Of a stretch of DNA of 64,000 nucleotides, positions 25,826 to 34,526 are shown piece after piece. Made by a program: the position numbers and the translations under genes. Position 1 is the stretch's first letter. Each line of letters begins with the position of its first letter. A model generated the notes under the pieces. That model was not told where the DNA came from. It was given only the letters and a program-made list of their open reading frames with translations, and ran no database searches. The stretch covers positions 1,488,001-1,552,000 of the forward strand of contig NZ_CP101466.1 of assembly GCF_024362385.1 (NCBI RefSeq). The letters run 5' to 3'. Source of the DNA: Arthrobacter sp. DNA4 (GTDB lineage: Bacteria; Actinomycetota; Actinomycetes; Actinomycetales; Micrococcaceae).

Positions 25826-26869
25826 ATGGCCATCGAATACCGCGAATGGCGGGACGGCGACGACCTTGCCCTGCTGGAAATCTGGGGCGGTCCGGAGACC
25901 GCCCAGGCCCGCCAGTTCCGCGGCGCCCTCGCCGTGTCTTCCAACGGCGGGAACGGCACCCCGTGGCGCCGCTGCATTGTGGCCGAGGACGTTGTTGACG
26001 GCGTCGGCATCCCCGTCGCAGCCGGCGTCGTCTATGAAGCCTCCCTGCACCCGGAACGCCTGTGGACGTACGTTGAAGTGGCGCGGGACCACCGCCGCAA
26101 CGGCATCGGTGCCACCCTCCTCGCCATGCTGCGGCGCGAGGCCGGCCACGCGCCGTCGGGCGTTTCCAAGCTCCGCGCCAAGGTGGAACCGGGAAGCCCC
26201 GGTGCTGCGTTCGCCGAAGCCGCCGGGCTGGCACCCATCCAGCGTTCCCGGCTGGTCATCGTGGAGCCGGGAGCCCTGCGGCTGCCCGTTTTCCCGGACA
26301 AGGACCACGGCGGCCGCCCCATCGACGGTGAGAACGCCGGTTCCGACATCGTCATGGACCTGGCCACCGGCTCGGTGGAACTGACTGACGTGGTGGGCCG
26401 CTACTACACCTCCATCCACGGCTGGGACTCCCCGGGGGTCCTCTCCGTGGGCCAGGTGCAGAAGCTGTTCCTGGACGAGCTCACCGGTGCGCACGGTGCC
26501 ATCGTGCTCCGCGCCCAGCCGGAATCCGCGTTCGGCCAGGGGGTGTCGCCGAGCAAGAAGGGGCGCATCCGGGCGTTCGCGGTCAGCTACGCCGCTCCCG
26601 CCGGGCCTGACGACGCACCCCATACAGACGGCGCCGGGAGCGCAGGCCAGGAGACGCCCACGGACGTCTTCGTCGGCCACGAGCCCTCGCTTGCCGCGGA
26701 CGACGCTGCCGAGGCGGTACGGGACATGCTCGCCCTGATTGCCTACCAGCACCCGGTCATGCTGGAACTGGACGATTCCATGACGGCCCTGCGCGCCGCC
26801 GTCGAGCCTCTCCTGGAGAGCGGCAAAGCCCGGCTGGCGGCCGCCGAGATCCTGGTGGTCTCCGACTAG
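25826..26869 (+). CDS. GNAT-family N-acetyltransferase
   Basis: This 347-residue protein has a GNAT core at about residues 55-125, with the acetyl-CoA loop VARDHRRNGIGATLLAML (R-x-x-G-x-G/A form). A second, weaker half follows (ELTDVVGRYYTSIHGWDSPG onward) and may be a degenerate GNAT repeat. It starts two bases after glyS and is probably co-translated. The substrate is unknown. A strong hairpin follows the stop. Confidence 0.8.
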   Translation: MAIEYREWRDGDDLALLEIWGGPETAQARQFRGALAVSSNGGNGTPWRRCIVAEDVVDGVGIPVAAGVVYEASLHPERLWTYVEVARDHRRNGIGATLLAMLRREAGHAPSGVSKLRAKVEPGSPGAAFAEAAGLAPIQRSRLVIVEPGALRLPVFPDKDHGGRPIDGENAGSDIVMDLATGSVELTDVVGRYYTSIHGWDSPGVLSVGQVQKLFLDELTGAHGAIVLRAQPESAFGQGVSPSKKGRIRAFAVSYAAPAGPDDAPHTDGAGSAGQETPTDVFVGHEPSLAADDAAEAVRDMLALIAYQHPVMLELDDSMTALRAAVEPLLESGKARLAAAEILVVSD

Positions 26870-26885
26870 GTCACTTCCGGCCCCA

Positions 26886-26931
26886 ACGATGGCGCCACGT
26901 GCCGTTCCCGGACGGTACGTGGCGCCGTCGT
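26886..26931. terminator. Bidirectional terminator between GNAT and PlsC-like genes
   Basis: A 20-base arm (26886-26905, ACGATGGCGCCACGTGCCGT) pairs with 26912-26931 with two G-T wobbles around TCCCGG. It separates convergent genes, 17 and 9 bases from the two stops. Confidence 0.75.
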
Positions 26932-26939
26932 TCGCCCGG

Positions 26940-27764
26940 CTACTTGGTGCGGGGAGCACGACGGCGGCCCGCGGCTGCGTCGGCAGCGTCCAGCAGTTGC
27001 CGCTCGGCGTCTGTTGGTGCACCGCCGCCCAGCCGTGCCGGCATCCACCATGCCCCAGGTTCCGGCCGAAGCGGAAAGTCGGCGATGCAGCGGTCGATTC
27101 CCGCCTGCAGCGTGCCGCGCAAAGCTTCCGTTGCCGCCTCAACGTCAACGCCGGCCGGAAATACCACCGGCGCGTCCACATGGACCCGGACCGGCGCCCG
27201 CCAGCTGCGGCGGAAGGAAAAGCCGTGCCCCCGGGTCAAGATGCGGTGGGCGCCCCAGATGGATACCGGAATGACCGGAACGCCCGCCTCCGCCGCCATC
27301 CGGACAGCCCCCGTGCGGCATTCGCGGACCGTGAAGCTCCTGCTGACCCCCGCCTCGGGGAACACAGCCAGGTATTCGCCTTCCCGCAGCCTGGCCACCG
27401 CAGCGGCGTAAGCGTCTGCGCGGCCCGTATATCCCACCACCACGTGGCCGCTGGCGCTGATGGCAGGGCCTGCCAGCCAATGGTCCGCCGCTCCCTGATG
27501 GACCAGGAACCGCAGCTGGGCCCGTGCGCGGCGCCACAGGAGGAGTTCGACCACCGCAAAATCCACGTAGCCGAAGTGCGTCACGGCGAAAACCGCCCCG
27601 TCCCCGCGGACGGCCATCCGGGAGGGACCGCGGTCCGGTCCCTGTGCTGGCAGGTGCTCCAGCCCGGTGGCTTGAATGTCCAGTTGCAGGGCCCAGCGCA
27701 GGAACTGGCCCGTGCGGACGATCAGGCGGTAGAAGCGGTCGTTGGCCGGGGGACGCCAGGGCAC
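26940..27764 (-). CDS. PlsC-like acyltransferase
   Basis: This 274-residue protein has the lysophosphatidic-acid acyltransferase fold. Block I is THFGYVDFAV (H-x4-D, about residues 62-71), block III-like is VFPEAGVSRS (about 134-143), and block IV is GVPVIPVSIWG (about 160-170). It probably acylates lysophospholipids or a related glycerol lipid at the membrane. GTG 27764 lies nine bases after the upstream hydrolase stop, so the two are an operon. Alternative acceptors are possible. Confidence 0.82.
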   Translation of the reverse strand: MPWRPPANDRFYRLIVRTGQFLRWALQLDIQATGLEHLPAQGPDRGPSRMAVRGDGAVFAVTHFGYVDFAVVELLLWRRARAQLRFLVHQGAADHWLAGPAISASGHVVVGYTGRADAYAAAVARLREGEYLAVFPEAGVSRSFTVRECRTGAVRMAAEAGVPVIPVSIWGAHRILTRGHGFSFRRSWRAPVRVHVDAPVVFPAGVDVEAATEALRGTLQAGIDRCIADFPLRPEPGAWWMPARLGGGAPTDAERQLLDAADAAAGRRRAPRTK

Positions 27765-27773
27765 AGGAACGGC

Positions 27774-28592
27774 CTACAGGGTGACGTGGACGGAGGACTC
27801 GGGAAGCAGTTCCGTGAAGGCGCGGGACGGCTGGACGCCGGCGCCCGTGCTCTCGGCGAAGGACTTAATGACGAACCCGGTGGCCAACGTCTGCCACACG
27901 CGGACCTTCCGCAGCATGAAGTGCCCCACGCCCTTGAGTGACACGTACTGCATACTCGCGGCGTCCGCGGAAGCCCGGCGGGCGAAGGCGAGCGACTGCG
28001 AGGGGCTGGTCATGTGGTCGGTGGTGCCGTGGATGATGAGGACTTTCCTGTCGGTGACCCTGTCCGCCGGGGTTTCCGGGCCCAGCCAGGGCGCCAGCGC
28101 CACCACGGCCTCCACCTGCGGGTGGTCTGCCGCGCACACGGCGGTCAGCCCGCCCATGGAGTGGCCCAGCAGGAAAACGGGAACGTCGGGGTGGCGTTCC
28201 GCGATCTGCTGCAGGGCCCACCGGGCGTCCTGCAGCGGGGACATGTCCGGGCCGTTCCAGCCGCGGACGCTGTTGCGGAGAGACCAGACAGCCAGTCCGT
28301 GTTTCCGGCCTGCACGGTGCAGGTGCCTGGCAAAAGGGATCATCCTGGCCGGGCTCAGGTGCCGTGCCTCCACCGGTTCCCGGCTGTGGGCCTTGCCGCC
28401 GTGCAGGACCAGGACCACGCCTTTGGTGCTGCCGGATGCTTCCAGGACGCTCAGCACCGGCCGGTGGGCGGGAAGAAGGGGCGCCTGCCCGGCACGCACC
28501 GCGCCGCTGTCCGGTGTCCCGTTAGTACCGGTCCCGGCCCCATTAGTACCGGTTCCCCTGCTGCCGGCCCCCTGTGCACCACGGTTGTCCAT
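27774..28592 (-). CDS. Alpha/beta hydrolase
   Basis: This 272-residue hydrolase begins with a Gly/Thr/Asn-rich disordered segment (residues 1-30, repeats of GTGTNG). The fold then shows LHGGKAHSREP, LLGHSMGGLTAV (nucleophile Ser, about residue 142), the Asp in HGTTDHMT and the His in VGHFMLRKV. It looks like a monoacylglycerol-lipase or serine-aminopeptidase relative. ATG 28592 is used since GGGGAGG lies eight bases upstream. It forms an operon with the PlsC-like gene, which suggests a lipid job. Confidence 0.82.
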   Translation of the reverse strand: MDNRGAQGAGSRGTGTNGAGTGTNGTPDSGAVRAGQAPLLPAHRPVLSVLEASGSTKGVVLVLHGGKAHSREPVEARHLSPARMIPFARHLHRAGRKHGLAVWSLRNSVRGWNGPDMSPLQDARWALQQIAERHPDVPVFLLGHSMGGLTAVCAADHPQVEAVVALAPWLGPETPADRVTDRKVLIIHGTTDHMTSPSQSLAFARRASADAASMQYVSLKGVGHFMLRKVRVWQTLATGFVIKSFAESTGAGVQPSRAFTELLPESSVHVTL

Positions 28593-28675
28593 GCCTGGTT
28601 CCTCCCCATCCCGATGGTCCATTTATAAACCCTAAGGCGCCGCACGTAGAGTTCAACCATGAGGTTGTACTGCTG

Positions 28676-30202
28676 ATGGGCGCCGGTCATTCCCACTCTT
28701 CCTTGGATCATTCGGAGCCGACGCCCCAGGCGATGGCTGCCCGCAGCAAAGCGAACCGGATCCTGGCTGCGGTGCTCATTCCGTTGGCGCTGCTGACCCT
28801 GGCCGGGATGGCCGCGCTGTGGCCGTCCGGCAGCAAGGAGGGGGTCTCGCTCGCCAACCCGTACTCCACCGCCCCCGGGGTCACCTTCGATACCGGCACC
28901 ATCCAGAACGTGGTCACCGGGAGCTGCATGGACACCAGCCAGCAGGGAACCGGGCAACAGGGGATAAACCAGCAGGGAACAGGCCAACAGGGCCCGCAGC
29001 AGGCGCCCGGCAAGGGCTCGGACTGCACCTTCGCCTTCACCGAGCCGGACAAGGGCGGCAGCCCGGTGAAGGTGGTCATCAACCCTGACGTGGCCTCATC
29101 CCATGGGGTGAAGTCCGGCGACCAGATCCGGTACCTGAACCTGTCAAACGCCCAGGGTGCCACGGGGTCGCAGGGGTCGCCGGCCTACATCTTCGTGGAC
29201 TTCGTCCGGACCATGCCCATTGTCCTGCTCGCCGTCCTCTACGCCGTGGTGGTCATCGCCGTCGCCAGGTGGCGGGGGCTCCGGGCCCTGATCGGGCTGG
29301 TCGGCGCATATTTCGTGCTGGCAAACTTCCTGCTCCCGGGCCTGGTGGAAGGAAAACCGCCGCTGCTGCTGGCCTTGGTGGGATCCACCGTGATCATGAT
29401 CGGGGTGCTGTACTTCGCCCACGGATTCTCCGCGCGCACCTCCACGGCACTCCTGGGCACCATCTTCGGGCTGGCCATCACGGCGCTGCTGGCCGCCTGG
29501 GCCACGGACGCCGCCAACCTGGCCGGCGTGGGCAGCCACGACGCCGCCACCCTGGTGAATACGTCCTCCAACATCTCCATCTCCGGCGTGATTCTCTGCG
29601 GACTCATCATCTCCGGCCTGGGCGTCCTCAACGACGTCACCATCACCCAGTCCTCGGCCGTGTGGGAGCTCTACGAACTGGCACCCGCCAGCAGCGCCCG
29701 GAAGCTGTTCACCTCCGCCATGCGGATCGGCCGCGACCACATCGCCTCCACGGTGTATACCATCGCCTTCGCCTACGCGGGCGCCGCACTGCCCATCCTG
29801 ATCATCGTCATGCTTTACGACCGGCCCCTGATGGACACCCTCACCAGCGCCGAACTGTCCGAGGAAGTCATCCGGACGCTCGTGGGTTCCATCGGGCTGG
29901 TCCTGGCCATCCCGGTCACCACCCTCATCGCCGTGCTCGTGGTCAAGGCGACCGGCATCAACGCAGCAGGACCCAGTGCAGCTGGACCCAAAGCAGCAGG
30001 GGCCGGCGCGTCGGGTCCCAGTGCAGCAGGGGCCGGCGTGGCCGACGACGGCGGGCACAGCCACGCGGACGACGTCGCGGACACCGGGGCGCTCGCCGCA
30101 GCCGCCCTTGAGGAACGCAGCCGGCGCACCGCCGTCGAACCCGGTGTCCTGCCCACGGAAGAGGCCGCCACCCGCCGGGGCCGGCGGGCGGACCGCGGCT
30201 GA
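28676..30202 (+). CDS. YibE/F-family membrane protein
   Basis: This 508-residue protein has one N-terminal helix (RILAAVLIPLALLTLAGMAA). An extracytoplasmic beta-type domain follows, interrupted by a Gln/Gly repeat (QQGTGQQG, about residues 84-102). After about residue 170, seven or eight helices carry the YibE/F signature (ISISGVILCGLIISGLGVLN, then DVTITQSSAVWEL and FTSAMRIGRDHIASTVYTIA). The C-terminus is Ala/Gly/Pro-rich with a His/Asp patch. Function in the family is not established. ATG 28676 is the first good start; the divergent hydrolase begins 83 bases away. Confidence 0.82.
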   Translation: MGAGHSHSSLDHSEPTPQAMAARSKANRILAAVLIPLALLTLAGMAALWPSGSKEGVSLANPYSTAPGVTFDTGTIQNVVTGSCMDTSQQGTGQQGINQQGTGQQGPQQAPGKGSDCTFAFTEPDKGGSPVKVVINPDVASSHGVKSGDQIRYLNLSNAQGATGSQGSPAYIFVDFVRTMPIVLLAVLYAVVVIAVARWRGLRALIGLVGAYFVLANFLLPGLVEGKPPLLLALVGSTVIMIGVLYFAHGFSARTSTALLGTIFGLAITALLAAWATDAANLAGVGSHDAATLVNTSSNISISGVILCGLIISGLGVLNDVTITQSSAVWELYELAPASSARKLFTSAMRIGRDHIASTVYTIAFAYAGAALPILIIVMLYDRPLMDTLTSAELSEEVIRTLVGSIGLVLAIPVTTLIAVLVVKATGINAAGPSAAGPKAAGAGASGPSAAGAGVADDGGHSHADDVADTGALAAAALEERSRRTAVEPGVLPTEEAATRRGRRADRG

Positions 30203-30250
30203 CCTGCATATAAACCGGCGGCGGGGCCTGCCTTCACGGCCTTCGCCGGG

Positions 30251-31462
30251 TTACTGGTAGTCGGCCAGCCAGAGGTCCGGGCCGAAGACTTCGTACTGGA
30301 TGTCCTTCGCCCGCACTCCTGCGCCCACCAGGGCGGTCCGCACCGCCTGCATGAAGGGCATGGGGCCGCAGAGGTAATACTCGGCGTCGGACGGCAACTG
30401 GACGTCCTTGATGTTCATGAACCCGGAATGCACGCTGCCGTCGGCGGAAGAGCCCCCGCCGTCCGGGTTGAGGAACCAGGCATGGAGGGAAGCATCGGAA
30501 AGTGCGGTGAGGTCGGCCGTGACCTGGTTCCGCAGTGCAAACGAGGCAGGGGAGTCGGCCGCGTGCAGGAACAGGACCTTCCGCTGGGAGCCGGACTTGA
30601 CCAGATGGGACAGCATGCCGGCCATGGGCGTGATTCCGATGCCCGCGCTCGCCAGCACCACGGGCCGGTCAGTGTATTCCAGCACCACATCGCCGAAGGG
30701 CGCTGAGAGGGTGACTTCGTCACCCACGTTGACGTGGTCGTGCAGGAGGCTGGACATCTCACCGTCCGGCGCGCCTTCAGTGCGCACGCGCTTGACCGCG
30801 AACCGCCGGTGCTGCCCGTCGTCGGCCTGGGTGAGGCTGTACTGGCGCGGCTGCAGGACACCGTCGGGCATCTGCATGCGGATGGTGACGTACTGTCCCG
30901 GCAGCGACGGCTTAACCTCCCTCTCGTCGGTCCGCTCCACCACGAAACTGACAACGTCGTCGGTTTCCTGGATCTTTTCGGCCACACGCCAGGTGCGCCA
31001 GACAGTTTCCGGGCTCAGCCGGACCGCGTCATAGAGCCCGCGTTCCTTATTGATGAGCATGTTGGCCATGAGCCAGTAGACCTCATCCCAGGCCGCGGCC
31101 ACCTCAGGTGTCACCGCGTCGCCCAGGACGTCCACAATGGCCCACATCAGGTTGTCGTGCACCACCTGGTACTGCTCAGGACTCAGGCCCAGGGAGACGT
31201 GCTTGTGCGAGATCCGGGACAGCAGATGGTCCGGCAGGTGGGTGGGGTCGTTGACCAGGAAGCCGGCGAACGCGGCAACCGAACCGGCCAGCGCCTGCTG
31301 CTGCCGGCCATCGGCCTGGTTGCCGCGGTTGAACAGGCCGTTGAGTAGTTCGGGGTGTTCGCCGAACATGTGCTTGTAGAAACGGGAGGCGATCTCCTGG
31401 ATATGTTCGCCGACGACGGGAAGGGTCGCCTGGATCACGGGGTAAGCGGTGTCGGAAAGCAT
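30251..31462 (-). CDS. hmp: Flavohaemoprotein (nitric oxide dioxygenase)
   Basis: The 403-residue protein oxidises nitric oxide to nitrate with O2 and NAD(P)H. Residues 1-140 are a globin with the proximal histidine in SRISHKHVSLGL (about residue 85). Next is an FAD domain (RQYSLTQA, about residue 207), then an NAD domain with ASAGIGITPM (about 271) and the ending CGPMPFMQAV. ATG 31462 follows AAGGAG with good spacing; the frame stays open upstream but overlaps dusB and has no similarity there. I see no clear NO-sensor operator. Confidence 0.95.
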   Translation of the reverse strand: MLSDTAYPVIQATLPVVGEHIQEIASRFYKHMFGEHPELLNGLFNRGNQADGRQQQALAGSVAAFAGFLVNDPTHLPDHLLSRISHKHVSLGLSPEQYQVVHDNLMWAIVDVLGDAVTPEVAAAWDEVYWLMANMLINKERGLYDAVRLSPETVWRTWRVAEKIQETDDVVSFVVERTDEREVKPSLPGQYVTIRMQMPDGVLQPRQYSLTQADDGQHRRFAVKRVRTEGAPDGEMSSLLHDHVNVGDEVTLSAPFGDVVLEYTDRPVVLASAGIGITPMAGMLSHLVKSGSQRKVLFLHAADSPASFALRNQVTADLTALSDASLHAWFLNPDGGGSSADGSVHSGFMNIKDVQLPSDAEYYLCGPMPFMQAVRTALVGAGVRAKDIQYEVFGPDLWLADYQ

Positions 31463-31594
31463 GGGCAAGTCTCCTTCAAACGTCCTGGCTGGTTGTCCGT
31501 CCCCGCGCCACGCTAACAGCCGTCCGAAACCGGGGACAGGTACTTTGGCACTGGACTGGATCCCCGATTTGCCCGGCTTTGCAACAATGGACAG

Positions 31595-32773
31595 GTGACT
31601 GTTGCTGCAACTCCTCCCGCCCCCAAGCTGGAACTCCCGCCCCTGAAGCTGGGACCCCTCACGGTGGACACCCCCGTGATCCTGGCTCCCATGGCGGGCA
31701 TCACCAACTCCGCCTTCCGCAGGCTCTGCCGTGAGTATGGCGGCGGCATGTACGTGGCGGAGATGGTCACTTCCCGCGCGCTGGTGGAGCGGACACCCGA
31801 ATCCCTCCGCATCATTTCGCACGACGACGACGAAAAGGTCCGCTCCGTCCAGCTGTACGGCGTGGACCCCGGCACGGTCGGCGCTGCCGTCCGGATGCTC
31901 GTGGAGGAAGACCGGGCTGACCACATTGACCTCAACTTTGGCTGCCCCGTCCCCAAGGTGACCCGGCGGGGCGGCGGCTCGGCCCTGCCCTGGAAGATCG
32001 ATCTCTTCACCTCGATCGTGCAGACCGCCGTCAAGGAAGCCTCCAAGGGCAACATCCCGCTGACCATCAAGATGCGCAAGGGGATCGACGACGACCACCT
32101 CACGTACCTCGACGCCGGCCGGATCGCCCGCGACGCCGGTGTCGCCGCCGTCGCGCTCCACGGCCGGACAGCCGCGCAGTTTTATTCGGGCAAGGCCGAC
32201 TGGTCCGCCATCGCCCGCCTCCGCGAAGCCCTGCCGGACATTCCGGTGCTGGGCAACGGCGACATCTGGTCGGCTGAGGACGCCGTCCGGATGGTCCGCG
32301 AAACCGGCGTGGACGGCGTGGTGGTGGGCCGCGGCTGCCAGGGGCGGCCCTGGCTGTTCGGTGACCTGCAGGCCGCGTTCGAAGGCAGCGACGTCCGGCA
32401 CCGCCCCAACCTCCGCCAGGTGGCCGAAGGCGTGTACCGCCACGCTGAACTGATGGTGGAAACCTTCGGTGACGAGGGCAAGGCCCTGCGGGAGATCCGC
32501 AAGCACATCGCCTGGTACTTCAAGGGCTACGTGGTGGGCGGGGAACTGCGCACCCGGCTGGCCCTGGTGACGAGCCTTGAGGTGCTCCGGGACACGCTGG
32601 CCGAGCTGGACCTGGACTCGCCCTACCCCGGCGTGGACGCCGAGGGCCCCCGCGGCCGCGCCGGCTCGCCGAAAAGGCCCGCCCTGCCCAAGGACTGGCT
32701 GGACTCCCGGGCGCTCAACGAGGACCAGTCCAAGGACATTGCGGCCGCAGAGCTGGACGTTTCCGGTGGCTGA
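31595..32773 (+). CDS. dusB: tRNA-dihydrouridine synthase
   Basis: The 392-residue flavoenzyme reduces uridine to dihydrouridine in tRNA D-loops. Key marks are LAPMAGITNSAFRRLC (about residues 30-45), the catalytic cysteine in NFGCPVPKV (about residue 117), IKMRKG, ALHGRTAAQFYSG and VVGRGCQGRPW. The bacterial DusB helical domain completes the C-terminus. GTG 31595 starts the recognisable protein. It overlaps dgt by eight bases, indicating translational coupling. Confidence 0.92.
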   Translation: MTVAATPPAPKLELPPLKLGPLTVDTPVILAPMAGITNSAFRRLCREYGGGMYVAEMVTSRALVERTPESLRIISHDDDEKVRSVQLYGVDPGTVGAAVRMLVEEDRADHIDLNFGCPVPKVTRRGGGSALPWKIDLFTSIVQTAVKEASKGNIPLTIKMRKGIDDDHLTYLDAGRIARDAGVAAVALHGRTAAQFYSGKADWSAIARLREALPDIPVLGNGDIWSAEDAVRMVRETGVDGVVVGRGCQGRPWLFGDLQAAFEGSDVRHRPNLRQVAEGVYRHAELMVETFGDEGKALREIRKHIAWYFKGYVVGGELRTRLALVTSLEVLRDTLAELDLDSPYPGVDAEGPRGRAGSPKRPALPKDWLDSRALNEDQSKDIAAAELDVSGG

Positions 32774-34085
32774 CGCATCCCTGGCCGGACACCCGCCCGC
32801 GGGCACCCCCACCGCAGCCCTGGCACTGCCGGGCTACGACACGCACGATTCCGCCCGCTGGGTGGAGGAGCCGCCCAAGAGCACGTACCGCTCCGACTTT
32901 GAGCGGGACCGCGCCCGGGTGCTGCACTCGTCGGCCCTCCGCCGGCTGGGCGCCAAGACCCAGGTGGTGGCACCGGACACCGACGACTTCGTCCGCACCC
33001 GCCTCACCCACAGCCTGGAAGTAGCACAGGTGGGCCGCGAACTGGGCCGCGCCCTGGGCTGCGATCCGGATGTAGTGGACACCGCCTGCCTCAGCCACGA
33101 CCTCGGCCACCCGCCTTTCGGCCACAACGGCGAATCGGCCCTGAACGAGGTGGCCCACGCCATCGGCGGCTTCGAAGGCAACGCCCAGACCCTCCGGCTG
33201 CTCACCCGGCTCGAACCCAAGGTCCTCGCGGCCGACGGCAGGCCCGCCGGACTGAACCTCACCCGCGCCAGCCTTGACGCGGCGTCGAAATACCCCTGGT
33301 CAGCGCTGGAAGCACCGGTGATCCACGGGCAGCGGACCAGCAAGTTCGGCGCCTACGAGGACGATCTCCCCATCTTCAACTGGATCCGCGAAGGTGCCCC
33401 GGAACGCCGGACCTGCCTCGAAGCCCAGGTCATGGACCTGGCGGACGACATCTCCTATTCCGTGCACGACGTGGAAGACGCGATCGTCGCCGGCCACTTC
33501 CAGCTGCGCTGGATGGACAACCCGGACCACCGCGCACGCGTGGTGGGCTACGCCAAGCAGTGGTACCTGCCGCATAACGACCCCGCCGCCATTGACGCAG
33601 CCCTCGCCCGGCTGGAAGCCACCGACGTCTGGGTGCGCGAGGCCGACGGCAGCCGCAAATCCATGGCGGCGCTGAAGAACATGACCAGCCAGCTGATCGG
33701 CCGGTTCTGCCAGAGCGCCCTGGAAACCACCCGCGCCGTGTACGGGCCGGAAAACCTGACCCGCTACAGCGCCGAACTGATGGTTCCCGACGAAACCGTC
33801 ATGGAGATCGCGGTGATGAAGGGCCTGGCCACCACCTTCGTGATGACCACAGAGCACCGGCAACCCATCTACGAGCGGCAGCGGGAAGTGCTCCATGCCC
33901 TGGTGACCGCCCTCAGCGCCACGGGTGACCGGCACCTGGAGCCGATGTTCGCAGCGGACTGGCGGGCGGCGGACGACGACGGCGCGCGCCTTCGCGTGGT
34001 CATCGACCAGGTGGCGTCACTCACCGATGGATCGGCCCTGGCCATGTACGAGCGCCTGGTGGGGAGCCTGCCCTCGCTCTGGTGA
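32766..34085 (+). CDS. dgt: Deoxyguanosinetriphosphate triphosphohydrolase-like protein
   Basis: This 439-residue HD-domain protein has metal ligands in RLTHSLEVAQVG (about residue 83) and SHDLGHPPFGHNGE (about 117-130), plus DLADDISYSVHDVEDA (about 228-243). The family cleaves dNTPs to nucleoside plus triphosphate; actinobacterial members are often annotated dGTPase without proof of base preference. GTG 32766 overlaps the end of dusB. dusB-dgt(-dnaG) is a common actinobacterial order; here the redox cassette separates dgt from dnaG. Confidence 0.9.
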   Translation: MADASLAGHPPAGTPTAALALPGYDTHDSARWVEEPPKSTYRSDFERDRARVLHSSALRRLGAKTQVVAPDTDDFVRTRLTHSLEVAQVGRELGRALGCDPDVVDTACLSHDLGHPPFGHNGESALNEVAHAIGGFEGNAQTLRLLTRLEPKVLAADGRPAGLNLTRASLDAASKYPWSALEAPVIHGQRTSKFGAYEDDLPIFNWIREGAPERRTCLEAQVMDLADDISYSVHDVEDAIVAGHFQLRWMDNPDHRARVVGYAKQWYLPHNDPAAIDAALARLEATDVWVREADGSRKSMAALKNMTSQLIGRFCQSALETTRAVYGPENLTRYSAELMVPDETVMEIAVMKGLATTFVMTTEHRQPIYERQREVLHALVTALSATGDRHLEPMFAADWRAADDDGARLRVVIDQVASLTDGSALAMYERLVGSLPSLW

Positions 34086-34201
34086 CCCGCCGTTGGCTCC
34101 CGCCCGGACGTCCGCCCGATCAACAGCTTCCTTAAAGCATCTACACAGGAACGAAGCGCACCATGGGAGGAAAGACAGGCCGCTAGGAACGGGAGCTGGT
34201 C

Positions 34202-34525
34202 ATGAGTACTCGCAGCAGGGGCAAGCGCCTCGCCACCGGGATCACCGCGGCCGTCGGTGTTGGCAGCTTCGCCGCTGCCGGGGTCGCGGCAGCTGCCGTG
34301 TACGCCGCAACGCCGTCTGTCATCGCCAGGACCACTCCAGCCACGGACACCAGCACGCAGGGAAGCACCCCCAAATCCGGTCCTGCCCGCTCCGATGACG
34401 ACGACTACGGGACCCGCCAGAACAGCAGCCCCCGCCGCTCCAAGAGCTACGGCAATTACGGCAGCACCACGCCGGTCCAGCCAGGCAGCGGGGGTACCGT
34501 CCACGGCCGGTCCTCGGGGTCCTGA
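34202..34525 (+). CDS. Short exported protein at the head of the redox cassette
   Basis: This 107-residue protein has basic residues, then a membrane or signal helix (TGITAAVGVGSFAAAGVAAA, about residues 12-31), and a low-complexity tail rich in Ser, Thr, Gly and Asp (DDDDYGTRQ, SKSYGNYGS). apbE starts one base after its stop, so they are co-transcribed. In similar clusters the gene here is often an FMN-binding acceptor protein; no DGxT/SGAT-type flavinylation motif is seen, so this could be a truncated relative or an unrelated lipoprotein-like factor. It is a real gene by position and codon use, but function is unknown. Confidence 0.6.
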   Translation: MSTRSRGKRLATGITAAVGVGSFAAAGVAAAAVYAATPSVIARTTPATDTSTQGSTPKSGPARSDDDDYGTRQNSSPRRSKSYGNYGSTTPVQPGSGGTVHGRSSGS

Positions 34526-34526
34526 C

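Noticed and set aside
31463..32812. In-frame extension of hmp over dusB
   Set aside because: It is antisense to dusB and has no similarity; the ribosome site and globin start are at 31462.
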